Notes: a model not told the origin generated them from the letters alone. A stretch of DNA of 64,000 nt from Halomonas sp. McH1-25 (GCF_022348165.1 NZ_JAKRFI010000011.1:57489-121488); one strand, 5' to 3'. Numbered from the stretch's first letter, positions 26,770 through 36,829 are shown. Translations and numbers: made by a program.

Positions 26770-29254
26770 GGTGCTGCTGCAGGAAGGTCTCGGCATTGAC
26801 GGGACGACCGGTCAGATAGCCCTGCAGCAGGTCGACCTGGTACTGCGCCAGCGCCTGCCGTTGCCCTTCGGTTTCGACACCTTCGGCAACGACCTTGAGC
26901 CCCAGCTCACGGGCCAGCCCCGAGACGGCAGCCAGGATGGCGCCACCTTGCCGGCTCTCGGTGCTCAAGGCTTGGATGAAGCTTCGGTCGATCTTGAGCA
27001 CCGAGACCGGCAGTTCCTGCAGGTAGCTCAGCGCGGAATACCCGGTACCGAAATCATCGATGGCAATGTGGCAGCCCAGGGTCCGTAGCGCTTCCAGGGT
27101 CTGCCGGGCCCGGCCTTCCTTGTCGATCAACGTGCTTTCGGTCAGCTCGAAGCCGAGCAACCCGGGGTCCAGGCCATAGTCAGCCAGCGTGGCTTCAATG
27201 AACGCGAGCAGGCCGTCCTGCCAGAACTGGCGGGTGGAAAGGTTCACAGCGACCGGTACCGGCTCGGCGCCACAACGCTGCCAGTCCCTCAACTGGCGGC
27301 AGACCAGGTCGAGTATCCGCTCGCCCAACGGAACGATCAGCCCGGAGCGTTCGGCCAGGGGAATGAACTCGGCGGGGGAAATGATGCCGCGTTCCGGATG
27401 GTGCCAGCGCAGCAATGCCTCGGCGGAATGCAGCTTGCCCGTGTCACGATCGATCAGGGGCTGATAGTGCATTTCCAGCCCGTCGCCGCTGTCCACGGCA
27501 TTGCGCAGGGCAGTCTCCAGCGCCAGCACATTATGGGACTGGACATCCATCTCCATCGTGTAGAGCCGGTAGGTATTGCGTCCTTCCTGCTTGGCGCGAT
27601 ACATGGCCGCGTCGGCACTACGCACCAGCGCCTCGGCATCGGTGGCATCGTCGGGATAGACGCTGATGCCCACACTACAGCCCACCCGAAACTCATGCGA
27701 GCCAATGCGGCAGGGGGCGCTGATGGCATCGATCAGCCGCCGGGCTACCTGCGAGACTTCCGAAATGTCTTCCAGATCGGGGAGCAGCGCAATGAACTCG
27801 TCCCCGCCCAAGCGGGCCAGCGTGTCATCTTCACGCAGGCTCGCTCGGAGCCGCTCGGTGACCAGTAACAGGAGCTCATCGCCGATGGCATGCCCCAGGG
27901 TGTCGTTGACCTGTTTGAAATGATCCAGATCCAGAAACAGCACCGCGAGAAACTGCTCGTTGCGGTGGGCATGGCGAATGGCCAGTGACAGGCGATCCTC
28001 GAGCAGACGGCGATTGGGCAGGCGAGTCAGTGGATCATAGTAGGCGAGCTGTTTGACCTGTTCTTCGTTTTCACGAATGTGGGTGATGTCCGTGAACAGG
28101 CCGGCATAGTTGCTGATGCTGCCGCGCTCATCGCGAATCGCCGTAATCGTCAACAACTCCAGGTACAGCTCGCCGGATTTGCGCCGGTTCCAGATTTCGC
28201 CACGCCAGTACCCATTGGCCTGCAAGGTCTCCCACATCCGATCGTAAAAGGCCTTGTCATGGCGACCCGAGGAGAGCACCTGAGGTGTGCGGCCCAGCAC
28301 TTCCTCGCGAGAATAGCCGGTGAGGTAGGTGAAGGCCGGGTTGGTAAATTCGATGCGGGACTGAGCATCGGTGATGATGATGCCCTCGAGTGACGACTCG
28401 ATGACCCGTTCCGCCAACTGCAGGTTCTGACGTGACTGGGCCAAGGCACGGTCGCGTTGCTCGAGGGCCGCGCGCAGATCCTTGAGGTGGTGCTGTTCCG
28501 CCCCTGCCAGCATGTCGCCAAATCCCAGCAGTCCGACCACTTGATCCGCCGAATCACGTACCGCCAGATGTCTCACGCGATGGTCCAGCAGCTTGTCCCG
28601 GGCACGGATGAGCAGATCATGGGTACCGATCGTCAGCAGGGGCTGGCTGGCCAGCTCACCAATCGGCGTATTCCCCGGATGATGCGCAACGAAGCGCACC
28701 ATGTCCCGCTCGGTAAGGATGCCGAGTGTCTCATCCGGGTAGGCAACCACGGCCGCGTCACGGTGGGTGCGCCGCATCTGGGCAGTGGCGTCGGAGAGCA
28801 GCTGGTCGCTGGCCAACACCAGCGGGCCATGGCGCATCGCACTGTGCACCTCGCGAAGCCGCAGGTACGGCTCCAGGCCCTGGTTGAGCGCGACATCGGT
28901 CTGCGACAGGATGCCCACCGGGGAGCCCTGAGCATCGGTAATCAGGAAATGGCGCATCCCTCTGGCGCTGAATTGTATCGCCGCCTCGCCGACCGTCGCG
29001 GTGGCAGGGAGACACTGCACGGGGTGGCTCATGACTTGGCTGATGGGAATCCGGACAGCCTCGAGGGTGGAGAAATCCACGGCCAGGGCATCCCGCTCGG
29101 TCCAGATGCCGACAGGCTGGTTATCCTGTATGACCAGAATCGAGCTGAAGCGGCGCTGCGCCATCCGTTCTGCCGCCTCGCAGAGGGGCGTTTCCGGCGA
29201 ACAGCAAAGGATGCCGGTTTGCATGATGCGCTCTACGCAAAGTTCCTGTTCCAT
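26735..29254 (-). CDS. CBS(x4)-PAS-GGDEF-EAL signalling protein
   Basis: An 839-aa cytosolic c-di-GMP protein. Two Bateman modules (four CBS motifs, residues 1-250) should bind adenylated nucleotides. A PAS domain (about 270-395), a GGDEF domain with intact RLGGDEF and an EAL domain follow. The EAL domain has EALLRW, VNLSTRQF, FELTES, DDFGTGYS and KIDRSF, so phosphodiesterase activity is likely; the intact GGDEF may also be active. The CBS input makes the enzyme a probable integrator of energy charge and c-di-GMP. It is convergent with the ketosynthase cluster and overlaps its last gene by 35 bp. Confidence 0.93.
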   Translation of the reverse strand: MEQELCVERIMQTGILCCSPETPLCEAAERMAQRRFSSILVIQDNQPVGIWTERDALAVDFSTLEAVRIPISQVMSHPVQCLPATATVGEAAIQFSARGMRHFLITDAQGSPVGILSQTDVALNQGLEPYLRLREVHSAMRHGPLVLASDQLLSDATAQMRRTHRDAAVVAYPDETLGILTERDMVRFVAHHPGNTPIGELASQPLLTIGTHDLLIRARDKLLDHRVRHLAVRDSADQVVGLLGFGDMLAGAEQHHLKDLRAALEQRDRALAQSRQNLQLAERVIESSLEGIIITDAQSRIEFTNPAFTYLTGYSREEVLGRTPQVLSSGRHDKAFYDRMWETLQANGYWRGEIWNRRKSGELYLELLTITAIRDERGSISNYAGLFTDITHIRENEEQVKQLAYYDPLTRLPNRRLLEDRLSLAIRHAHRNEQFLAVLFLDLDHFKQVNDTLGHAIGDELLLLVTERLRASLREDDTLARLGGDEFIALLPDLEDISEVSQVARRLIDAISAPCRIGSHEFRVGCSVGISVYPDDATDAEALVRSADAAMYRAKQEGRNTYRLYTMEMDVQSHNVLALETALRNAVDSGDGLEMHYQPLIDRDTGKLHSAEALLRWHHPERGIISPAEFIPLAERSGLIVPLGERILDLVCRQLRDWQRCGAEPVPVAVNLSTRQFWQDGLLAFIEATLADYGLDPGLLGFELTESTLIDKEGRARQTLEALRTLGCHIAIDDFGTGYSALSYLQELPVSVLKIDRSFIQALSTESRQGGAILAAVSGLARELGLKVVAEGVETEGQRQALAQYQVDLLQGYLTGRPVNAETFLQQHLNLAEARAPRV

Positions 29255-29439
29255 TGCCTGTCTTATCCCAAGTGAGACCTGTGCCGACCTGCTCCGGCGA
29301 TGCCGTAGCCTGCTTCTGAAGCCACATAAGAATACGCGAATGAATTACCTCCTGTCCCCGGGCGCCGGTGGCGCTGAGCACTCATCTGGCCCCGAGTTGA
29401 CCTGATCCGCGATAACGGAAGGCTCAGGTGCGATTCCAT

Positions 29440-29743
29440 CCGATGACACCTTATCCACTACCGCCTGTATGGGCAGAGTGAGGGGCGTGATCCGAATGCC
29501 CTGTTCGATGAGAGCGGGTGACGCACAGTGGATGCCGACGTCGCGGCCGCGGTTGTGCAGGGTGGCTTTGAGAGTGCCTATGAGTATTGCCTGGCCTTCG
29601 ACTGGGAAGAGGATATTGAGGCCTGTCAGGTGTCGCATCCCGTCGTGGCAGCGGCGGGCCTCGACCCCCTCGGGCATTTCCTGATGTGGGGCGCCGCGGA
29701 AGGCCGGGTGGTCAGTGCTATCGATGGGGATCTGTGGGGATAG
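29440..29743 (+). pseudogene. Partial copy of the RTX-protein tail
   Basis: Decayed duplicate of the C-terminal end of the RTX-type protein encoded from 31214. It begins mid-repeat (YGQSEGRDPNALFDE), suffers a frameshift near 29520, then runs to the same end (LGHFLMWG...GRVVSA-DGDLWG). The sequence after its stop is also related to that after 34798, so the duplicated unit included the downstream terminator. No start codon or N-terminus exists. Confidence 0.8.
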
Positions 29744-29812
29744 CTGACACCGTAAGGCGGCGCTGGGGATACCGGCGCTATCCAACGTATTGCTAAGATG
29801 ACAAAACGGTGA

Positions 29813-29837
29813 GGGGCAGCTTTGTCTGCCCCTTTTT
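29813..29837 (+). terminator. Rho-independent terminator after RTX tail copy
   Basis: The stem GGGGCAG / CTGCCCC (29813-29819 with 29826-29832) is followed by T5. A degraded version of the same hairpin follows the full-length gene near 34868, supporting duplication of the gene end with its terminator. Confidence 0.75.
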
Positions 29838-30013
29838 GCTGGCCAAGTGGGCACAACCCCGTCTTGTGGCAAAGCCTCGTATCGATCTTTTTTCGCGATA
29901 ACCCCTGCTCTCAGTGCGGGCCGCCCGGCCTTGGCAAGCGTAGCTAACAGATATCCAGGCAGATGCCATCTTGGCCGTCAGGGAGAGCCTGCGTTGGGCT
30001 AGCCGTGTTGCGA

Positions 30014-30056
30014 TTCGCATCAATTGATATACTAAGGATATATCAATTGATGCGAA
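30014..30056. promoter_or_regulatory. Perfect 18-bp inverted repeat: toxin-antitoxin operator
   Basis: Arms 30014-30031 and 30039-30056 are perfect reverse complements (TTCGCATCAATTGATATA) around a 7-base spacer CTAAGGA, ending 10 bp before the antitoxin ATG. This is the expected autoregulation site for the Xre-type antitoxin or RES-Xre complex. The smaller palindrome TCAATTGA occurs in each arm. Confidence 0.75.
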
Positions 30057-30065
30057 AAGGCTGCC

Positions 30066-30518
30066 ATGCAAGCCACAAGCAATGAGTTTCGTCCGAAGGG
30101 ATCGGCTCGGAAGCCAGACTTCTGGCAAGCCCTTGGCCTGCCTCCACGCGGCCCAAAGCTGCATGAGGCTTTGAGCGAAGGCGTTCCGTACGAGGTATTT
30201 ACCCAGCTTGCCGCTGCGTCCGGCCTGGAAAAAAAGGAATTGGCTCGTTATGTGGTCATCCCGCCCGCCTCTTTACAGCGCCGTGCCAAAGCAGGGCGCT
30301 TCAAGCTAGACGAAGGTGATCGCCTGTACCGGTTTGCCGAGGTCTATAAAAGTGCCGTTGATCTATTCGAAGGGGATACGCAGCGAGCCAACAAATGGCT
30401 TCTCAACCCAGTGCGCGGACTGGGTGGCCATCGACCGGTAGACATGATTTCAACCTCGGCAGGTGTTGAAGCGGTGTTGGATCTTGTAGGTCGGCTTGAG
30501 CATGGTGTTCTTGTGTGA
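30066..30518 (+). CDS. Xre/MbcA/ParS-type antitoxin (DUF2384)
   Basis: A 150-aa antitoxin with an N-terminal Xre-like helix-turn-helix region (about residues 25-85) and a C-terminal DUF2384 toxin-binding domain (LFEGDTQRANKWLLNPVRGLGG; the A-x-x-W-L region is typical). It neutralises the RES toxin encoded by the next gene and should repress the operon through the perfect palindrome upstream. The stop overlaps the toxin's GTG start, ensuring coupled translation. Length and order fit the RES-Xre family. Confidence 0.92.
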   Translation: MQATSNEFRPKGSARKPDFWQALGLPPRGPKLHEALSEGVPYEVFTQLAAASGLEKKELARYVVIPPASLQRRAKAGRFKLDEGDRLYRFAEVYKSAVDLFEGDTQRANKWLLNPVRGLGGHRPVDMISTSAGVEAVLDLVGRLEHGVLV

Positions 30519-30985
30519 GCCAACTAAAGGGATACCGGCTGGTCAAGAGGAAGTGGCACAGGAACGCCTTCGATGGAGAGGGGGCCAGGTGGTATGGCGG
30601 TCGGTGGAACAGCAAGGGAAGGGCCTGTGTTTATCTGGCAAGCAGCGAGTCACTTGCCATGCTGGAGATAATGGTGCACCTGGAGGACTACCGCTTGCTT
30701 GAGACCTATGCGCTGATTGAAGTGACATTCGCTGAAAGCGCACTCATGCACCTTCCCAACGACCAGTTGCCAGCAGACTGGCAGGCAGAGCCCGCGCCAT
30801 ACTCCACTGCCGCCATTGGTGACAGCTGGCTCGAGAGCCAGTCAAGGCTAGCACTGGCGGTTCCGAGTGTTGTGGTGCCGCGCGAAAGAAATTACCTCGT
30901 CAACCCGCGTCACACAGGCTTCGAAGCGATGATCAGCGATGCCAAAGACATTGCCTTTGCCCCGGATAAGCGGTTGTCAGAATGA
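30515..30985 (+). CDS. RES-domain toxin
   Basis: A 156-aa toxin of the RES family, which depletes cellular NAD+ by glycohydrolysis or phosphorolysis. The conserved Arg in GARWYGGRWNS, the Glu/Ser block YLASSESLAMLE and a C-terminal VPRERNYLVNPRH segment are present. It starts at GTG overlapping the antitoxin stop (GTGA). It is intact, so the module is probably functional. Confidence 0.92.
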   Translation: MSQLKGYRLVKRKWHRNAFDGEGARWYGGRWNSKGRACVYLASSESLAMLEIMVHLEDYRLLETYALIEVTFAESALMHLPNDQLPADWQAEPAPYSTAAIGDSWLESQSRLALAVPSVVVPRERNYLVNPRHTGFEAMISDAKDIAFAPDKRLSE

Positions 30986-31213
30986 AGGGGTATGCCAAGG
31001 CTCTTGGGGCCAGGGACACGACATACCCCAGGGGAGAGAGGCGCAAAACCGGGAAACTGCTTTGCGAGCAGGCCAGCTCACTATGCGCAGGATCGCTTCA
31101 CGCCCAACATCCACGTATTGGCTAAAGGTCAAGGGGCGCGGTGCCGATATTGCTCTCGAGTTGGCACAATTGCCAACCATGGCCTGAGTCCGGTCGACTC
31201 GCGGAGAGAATAA

Positions 31214-34200
31214 GTGATAATCACACAGGATTTCGAAGGCTCAACTGTTGGGTCCTCGTCTAGTCACGAAGCCACGTACGGAAAATTCGTATTTAAAGGT
31301 AATGGTAGCACCAATATTTCCATTGTTGATAAAGGGAACATAAGTTCAACAAACCAAACTCAGGACAAAATTTTATTCTACAGTGGGTATCAAGTTCCTG
31401 ACATTACCGCGGTTTCCTTCCGAGGAGTGGATAATGAAGCATTCTCTCTAAGAAGTTTGGAAATCGGTAGTGGTGACGGAGGCGACCAGACATTCAAGCT
31501 GATTGGTAAGCGTGCTGACTACACTTTTGTCGAAGCATTCATTGACCTTACCGCTTCTTCGAGTGACGCTTCAGGTCTCGTTACGTTCACACGCTATGAG
31601 GCTGACCCACTTTATCCACAATTTCCAGCAGGCACCCTGACGTTCTCAGGCTGGGATAATCTGGTTGAGGTCTCCATTCAAGGCGGAGAACAGGTCGGAC
31701 TTGATATCTACCTTGATGACATCTTGGCGAACTTCAATGTCCCGGCAACAGGCTCCGTGACAATACAGGGGAGCCCCACCCAAGGCCAAACGCTGACCTT
31801 GGTGCCCGAGAACGTCAATGACGTCGATGGCTCGGGCGAGTTCCACTATGCGTGGTATGCTCAGAATACCGACGGTACTTGGGTCACTATAGCCAATGGC
31901 AGTGATACCTTGGTGCTCGATGAGATACACGTAGGCAAAGCCATCAAGGCCTCGGTGAGCTTCACTGATGGACTGGGAAGCCATGAGGAAATTATATCCA
32001 TGGAAACCCAGGCGGTTTTGGCTTACTCCAAGCCGCCGATAGTGCACTCAAGCGCTAGCTATATACTTGCTCCTGGGGATAAGTTTGTAATAAACGAACA
32101 CATGTTAAGGACGGACGATAACGACAATCCGCCGTCTGAAGTTGTTTATACGCTGACATCCGTCCCCAACGATGGCAAGTTGCTGCTCAACGGGATAGCA
32201 TTGACTATTGAGCAGACCTTTACCCAAGCCGACATCAACGCTGGCCATGTGAGTATCCAGGCCAGTAGCCAGATCGAGATCGAGCACTTTGAGTTTTCGG
32301 TGAGCGATGGCACGACGAGTGTCCCGGGCCATTCCTTCCAGGTACAGACCTATGTGCCACCTCCGGTGTTGCCGCCCCCGCCCGCATCACAGCCACCCAT
32401 TGTCGAGGCAAACTTCACCTTGCCTGTTCTTGTCGGGGATACGCTTGTACTGAATGACTCGATGTTGAGAACAGTCGATCTCGATACCAGTCCTTCAGAC
32501 CTCGTTTATACGCTGACGGGACTGCCGGATGATGGCAAGTTGCTGCTTAACGGGAATCCGTTGACAACTGGACAGACCTTCACTCAGGCAGACATTACTG
32601 CTGGCCATTTAAGTATCCAGGCCAGCGGTCAGGCTGAGATCGAGAGCTTTGGGTTCACGGTGAGCGATGGCATAACGAGTGTCCCAGGCCATTCCTTACA
32701 GGTCCAGACTTTCGTTCCACCGGTTATGCCGCCACTGCCGATAACCCAGCCCCCTTTTGTTGAAGCGAACGTTTCTGTTCCGGTACCTGTGGGGGATACG
32801 CTTGTACTGAATGACGCCATGTTGAGGACGGTCGATCTCGACACCAGTCCTTCAGGCATCGTTTACACGCTGACGGGGCTGCCGGATGATGGCAAGTTGC
32901 TGTTCAACGGGCAGCCGTTGGCAACTGGTCAGGCCTTCACTCAGTCAGATATTAATGCAGGACATGTGAGTATCCGGGCCAGCGGCCAAGCTGAGATCGA
33001 GCACTTTGGGTTTACGGTGAGCGATGGGATGACGACAATTCTTGGCCAGTCGTTCCAGGTTCAGACCTTCATACTACCTCCGGTAGTGCCGCCCCTACCC
33101 ACGATCCCACCCACACCAAAACCGCCGACATCACCAACGCAGCCCACTACACCCAGCGAGACCGTTGATGGCGTCGAGGTGGGGCGAGGGGAAATGACGA
33201 ACGGAGATGGCTCCATCTCACAGGTCATTACCATTCCGGTCGTCACTGGCGAGCGCTCGGAGCAGGTGGGCAACAACAGCGTGGCGGACATTCCCCTGGC
33301 CGCTATCGGTTCGTCAGGCGAATCCCTGCTGACTGCGCAGGTGCCTACCGGCTACGGACTGCAGGTCACGGGCAACAGCGCACCGGTGACGGCCGGCACC
33401 GGCCTGGCAGGGCTGATCCGGGAGATCCAGGCGCATACCCCCGCCGGATCGGACGATCAGTCCCTCCTCACCGGCGGTGGGACCGGTTTTCTGGGGGGCC
33501 TAGCGCAGACAGCACCGCTGCTGGTACAGACACTCGTGCCAAGCATGGCCACCGGCAACGCCCCAACGGGGCCTCTGGTCATCAACGGTAATCCGGGTGC
33601 CAGCAGTCCGGCCGCCACGGCGTTGGTCATCGACACGACGGCACTGCCCTCAGGCCCGCTCCTTGAGCTCAACAACGTCGAGTTTGCCGCGGTCATCGGC
33701 GCGGCAACCATCAGCGGGGGTGCCGGCGCCCAGCGTGTCTGGGGCGACAGCGCCAGCCAGACCATCGTACTGGGTGCTGACGATGATGTACTGCATGGCG
33801 GGGCCGGTAACGATACCGTGGGCTCCAAAGGCGGCGATGACGTGCTGTTCGGGGATGCCGGCGACGATGTGGTGTTCGGCGGCGAGGGTAACGATCGCCT
33901 GAGCGGCGGCACCGGCAACGACCAGCTCGATGGCGAGACCGGTGTCGACGTGGCCCGCTTCGAGACACGCTTCGACCAGGCCACCCTGACCTGGAACGAT
34001 GATGGCACCTTGACGGTAACTACGACCGCGACCGGTACCGATACCCTGCAGAATGTCGAGCTGCTGCGCTTCGATGACCGTGTGGTACTGGCCCAAGCGC
34101 CTGACCTGGTGACGCCGCAGGTGATGGCCTTCGAAGAAAGTTATTACCTGGGACACAACCCGGACGTGGCCGAGGCGGTGGCGCGCGGCGACTATGCCAA

Positions 34201-34798
34201 CGGCTATGACCACTATGTCCAGTACGGCGCCGGCGAAGGCCGGAGTACCGCTGAGCGTGGCGCGGCGTTCGATGAGGCCTACTACCTGAGCCATAACCCG
34301 GATGTGGCGGCCGCCGTTGAGCGGGGTGACTTCCGTAGCGGCTATGAGCATTTCGCCATGTATGGGCAGGACGAAGGGCGCAGTGTTTCGGACAGCCGCC
34401 CGGCGTTCGATGAGGCCTTCTATCTGGCGCAGAACCCGGATGTGGCGGCGGCCATCGCAGCGGGCGATCTTCCGGATGCGTTTACCCACTACAGCCTGTA
34501 CGGGCAGAGCGAGGGGCGTGACCCGAATGCCCTGTTCGATGAGCGCTGGTATCGGGCGGAGAATGCCGACGTTGCGGCCGCGGTCGAGCAAGGTACCTTC
34601 GATAGCGCCTACGAGCACTACCTGGCCTACGGCTGGGAAGAGGGGCGTGATCCCTCGGCATGGATGGATGTCGAGGCCTACCAAGCGGCGCATCCTGACG
34701 TGGCGGCGGCGGGCATCGACCCCCTCGGGCATTTCCTGATGTGGGGTAGCATGGAAGGGCGTGTGGTCAGTGCCAACGATGGGGATTTGTGGGGCTAG
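31214..34798 (+). CDS. Large RTX-type secreted protein with cadherin-like repeats
   Basis: A 1194-aa protein beginning at GTG (GGAGAG upstream). It has an N-terminal beta domain (about residues 1-175), an Ig-like domain (about 178-265), three about 115-residue CSPG/cadherin-like repeats with HSSASYIL-type starts and LNG...TFTQADI (about 270-620), a Pro/Thr linker (about 620-650) and a region with DGS...ITIPVV (about 655-830). RTX calcium-binding nonapeptides (LHGGAGNDT, LFGDAGDDV, FGGEGNDR) follow at about 834-915. The tail holds five about 40-residue repeats of the form YYLxHNPDVAxAVxxG...YGxxEGR. There is no Sec signal; the organisation fits type I secretion and a surface adhesin. No T1SS genes are in the window. 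Confidence 0.9.
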   Translation: MIITQDFEGSTVGSSSSHEATYGKFVFKGNGSTNISIVDKGNISSTNQTQDKILFYSGYQVPDITAVSFRGVDNEAFSLRSLEIGSGDGGDQTFKLIGKRADYTFVEAFIDLTASSSDASGLVTFTRYEADPLYPQFPAGTLTFSGWDNLVEVSIQGGEQVGLDIYLDDILANFNVPATGSVTIQGSPTQGQTLTLVPENVNDVDGSGEFHYAWYAQNTDGTWVTIANGSDTLVLDEIHVGKAIKASVSFTDGLGSHEEIISMETQAVLAYSKPPIVHSSASYILAPGDKFVINEHMLRTDDNDNPPSEVVYTLTSVPNDGKLLLNGIALTIEQTFTQADINAGHVSIQASSQIEIEHFEFSVSDGTTSVPGHSFQVQTYVPPPVLPPPPASQPPIVEANFTLPVLVGDTLVLNDSMLRTVDLDTSPSDLVYTLTGLPDDGKLLLNGNPLTTGQTFTQADITAGHLSIQASGQAEIESFGFTVSDGITSVPGHSLQVQTFVPPVMPPLPITQPPFVEANVSVPVPVGDTLVLNDAMLRTVDLDTSPSGIVYTLTGLPDDGKLLFNGQPLATGQAFTQSDINAGHVSIRASGQAEIEHFGFTVSDGMTTILGQSFQVQTFILPPVVPPLPTIPPTPKPPTSPTQPTTPSETVDGVEVGRGEMTNGDGSISQVITIPVVTGERSEQVGNNSVADIPLAAIGSSGESLLTAQVPTGYGLQVTGNSAPVTAGTGLAGLIREIQAHTPAGSDDQSLLTGGGTGFLGGLAQTAPLLVQTLVPSMATGNAPTGPLVINGNPGASSPAATALVIDTTALPSGPLLELNNVEFAAVIGAATISGGAGAQRVWGDSASQTIVLGADDDVLHGGAGNDTVGSKGGDDVLFGDAGDDVVFGGEGNDRLSGGTGNDQLDGETGVDVARFETRFDQATLTWNDDGTLTVTTTATGTDTLQNVELLRFDDRVVLAQAPDLVTPQVMAFEESYYLGHNPDVAEAVARGDYANGYDHYVQYGAGEGRSTAERGAAFDEAYYLSHNPDVAAAVERGDFRSGYEHFAMYGQDEGRSVSDSRPAFDEAFYLAQNPDVAAAIAAGDLPDAFTHYSLYGQSEGRDPNALFDERWYRAENADVAAAVEQGTFDSAYEHYLAYGWEEGRDPSAWMDVEAYQAAHPDVAAAGIDPLGHFLMWGSMEGRVVSANDGDLWG
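34138..34790 (+). repeat. NPDVA...YGxxEGR tail repeats of the RTX protein
   Basis: Five tandem repeats of about 35-45 codons each begin with an aromatic pair and NPDVA (or NADVA, HPDVA) and end in YGxxEGR or WGSMEGR. The same module occurs in the tail copies at 29.4-29.7 and 36.8-37.4 kb. The right-hand copy has lost one repeat by fusion of repeats 2 and 3 (the LSHNPDVA start joined to the IAAGDLPDAFTHY body), which indicates recombination between units. Confidence 0.8.
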
Positions 34799-34907
34799 AT
34801 AACACCGCAAGGCGGGCGCCGGGGATGCCGGCCCCGCCACCAATGTCTCCCCTTAGTAGACGAGAGAGGGGCAGCTTTGGCTGGCTCTGTGGTACTGAAT
34901 AGTACTG

Positions 34908-35765
34908 TTAATCACTCTCGAGCCCCCTTCGTAAGGTTTCCAGCCACTGCAGGCAACTATCAGGATATTCCATCGTGCTGCGGCTCATGTCGACAGCCAG
35001 AATTTCAAGTGGGTGCTTCGGAAGCCGATCATTCAGCAAGTCCAAGGCTTGGTCGAGTGTAGCTGCCGTAGCCACGCAGCGGGCGCGCTCACCTAACAAT
35101 TGCATAGCAGTCAGGGCCGTGTCGTAGCCATTCTCCTCAAGCCGCAATACCCATTTGCCTTCATAGAGCGTGCCCCGATCAGCATCGACACGCACGAAAT
35201 TCTGCAGAAGATAGGCTATGTCTGCGGCATCTTTACGGCGAGTCTCCGGCGCTCGTTCCGTCCAAGCAATGAGCTTCAACAGCACCTGGCACTCCAGATT
35301 GGCGACTTTAATCACAAGTGAGTCTGACCCCGGCAACGTCACACGGTAAGCCGTTTGGCAGGTTTCCTCGAAGCCCACGACGGACATCTCGATATGGCCC
35401 TTCGGTGGCCAACTGATCGTGTTGTCGGCGTTGGCCACGCCCCCAAAGGGAATGATGTCGATGACATAGCCAACAGGAGATCGTAATTCCTGCTGGTCGC
35501 GCCCTGGCTGGTATCCCTTGTCTATCAGGCCAGCCTGGATCTGTTGGAACTCGTCCCATCCTCGCACATAGATGGCGAAATCAATGTCAGCGGTAGCGCG
35601 CCGTATCGGAGCGCCAAAGTAATAATGCAGGATGATATCTCGAGCCGTCGCACCGATCAGGACGTAATCGATGCCATATTTTGCGAGTACCTCGGTACCG
35701 TCAGACAGGACAGTGCTAGCCCCTTCGTCAAGCGCCACCGAAAGCGTCAGCGAGGTAGCGCTCAT
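34908..35765 (-). CDS. abiEii: AbiEii-type nucleotidyltransferase toxin
   Basis: A 285-aa protein of the AbiEii/AbiGii (type IV TA) nucleotidyltransferase family, which inhibits growth by modifying tRNA. The N-terminal nucleotidyltransferase core has DYVLIGATARDIILHYYFG and the acidic RATADIDFAI motif; KVANLECQVLLKLIAWTER lies in the central region. The start at 35765 (AGGAGG upstream) overlaps the end of the antitoxin gene by 38 bp. Such pairs give abortive phage immunity. Confidence 0.8.
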   Translation of the reverse strand: MSATSLTLSVALDEGASTVLSDGTEVLAKYGIDYVLIGATARDIILHYYFGAPIRRATADIDFAIYVRGWDEFQQIQAGLIDKGYQPGRDQQELRSPVGYVIDIIPFGGVANADNTISWPPKGHIEMSVVGFEETCQTAYRVTLPGSDSLVIKVANLECQVLLKLIAWTERAPETRRKDAADIAYLLQNFVRVDADRGTLYEGKWVLRLEENGYDTALTAMQLLGERARCVATAATLDQALDLLNDRLPKHPLEILAVDMSRSTMEYPDSCLQWLETLRRGLESD

Positions 35766-36762
35766 CAAGCCTCCTGGCGATGTCAGCATTGCGTGCGTCG
35801 CCACTTCGTAGCAGCTCCGCATAAGCGAGCAGAGGGTGTACCATACTGCTCTCCGGGCGCTCGTCGAGCCAGAAGCGCTCCATGATCCGAAGGTTGGGCT
35901 CGATGCCTGTCGGAGGCTTTCGCAAACGGTGAGCCTGCATCAGTTGGGGCAGCTTCTCCCTGGAGAGATACAGTGTGGCGACTTGTGGTTTCAAGTGTCC
36001 GCTATAGTAGCTGCCGGCAATCTCACCGCCCCATGCTGCGTCCAGGCGGGTAACGCTATCTTCACCCCACCAGTCCGTGGCCTCGCTGTAGAATTCACCT
36101 ATTATCAGTTTGGATGCCAGCTTTTCGCCATAGCCGACGACCCAGCGCTCCATCAGCTTTCGAGGCTCTGTGATCTTGGTGATCCTGCGATTTGCCTTCC
36201 GCAAGGTTGCTGCGAGGCCTCCCTCCACGAGCGCCTTGAGGACATTCTCGACGGTGCCGTGAGAGACACCGGTACACTGGGCGAGGGTGCGGATTGGCGC
36301 TCCTGCTAGCTCGGGCAGGGTCAGCAGGTGATAGATAACCACCAATCCCTTACGTTGAAACGCGCGCTCAACCGGATGTGACCTCTCCTCAGCCGCCATC
36401 GTCGTCGTGCGCCGGTTGCCTCGGATCAACACCTTGAGTTGGGGCTGATCAATAAAAGCATTGCCTGCGATATCAATGAACTGGATACCCCGGCTCTGAA
36501 GCGTCCGGGCGGCATTGACGTTGAGATAGTCAGCGATCAGCAGCCGATCAGGGGCGTTGGCCCACTGGTACGAAAGTGCGGCTACGTTGTGAGACACCCA
36601 GCGTTTCACCTCACCATGAAAGCGGTGTCCGCTCAGCTCAGCGAGGAATTCGTGCTGTGGAACGCCCTCCATGGCCGGACTAAGCGACGCGCTCAGTCCG
36701 GTTTCGGCTTGGAAGGCGGCGATGGCCGCTTCAGCCATGTCCCTGTCGTGTGACGTCGCCAT
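35728..36762 (-). CDS. abiEi: AbiEi-type antitoxin/transcriptional regulator
   Basis: A 344-aa partner of the downstream nucleotidyltransferase. It combines a winged-helix part (PIRTLAQCTGVSHGTVENVLKAL, about residues 170-195) with the AbiEi antitoxin region (GGEIAGSYYSGHLKPQVATLYL, about 250). In type IV systems the antitoxin represses the operon and counteracts the toxin without direct complex formation. The start at 36762 was chosen because upstream codons look unrelated; the RBS is weak. The pair sits between the full RTX gene and a partial tail copy. Confidence 0.8.
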   Translation of the reverse strand: MATSHDRDMAEAAIAAFQAETGLSASLSPAMEGVPQHEFLAELSGHRFHGEVKRWVSHNVAALSYQWANAPDRLLIADYLNVNAARTLQSRGIQFIDIAGNAFIDQPQLKVLIRGNRRTTTMAAEERSHPVERAFQRKGLVVIYHLLTLPELAGAPIRTLAQCTGVSHGTVENVLKALVEGGLAATLRKANRRITKITEPRKLMERWVVGYGEKLASKLIIGEFYSEATDWWGEDSVTRLDAAWGGEIAGSYYSGHLKPQVATLYLSREKLPQLMQAHRLRKPPTGIEPNLRIMERFWLDERPESSMVHPLLAYAELLRSGDARNADIARRLDERYLADAFGGA

Positions 36763-36829
36763 GATGTCCAATAATTCGCTGCGTACATTAATAATATACG
36801 CCGCCAAAAAATGGACATCAAGACCATGG

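Noticed and set aside
33650..34843. Minus-strand 397-codon ORF under the RTX gene
   Set aside because: Shadow of repetitive GC-rich RTX coding sequence; no start signal or domain.
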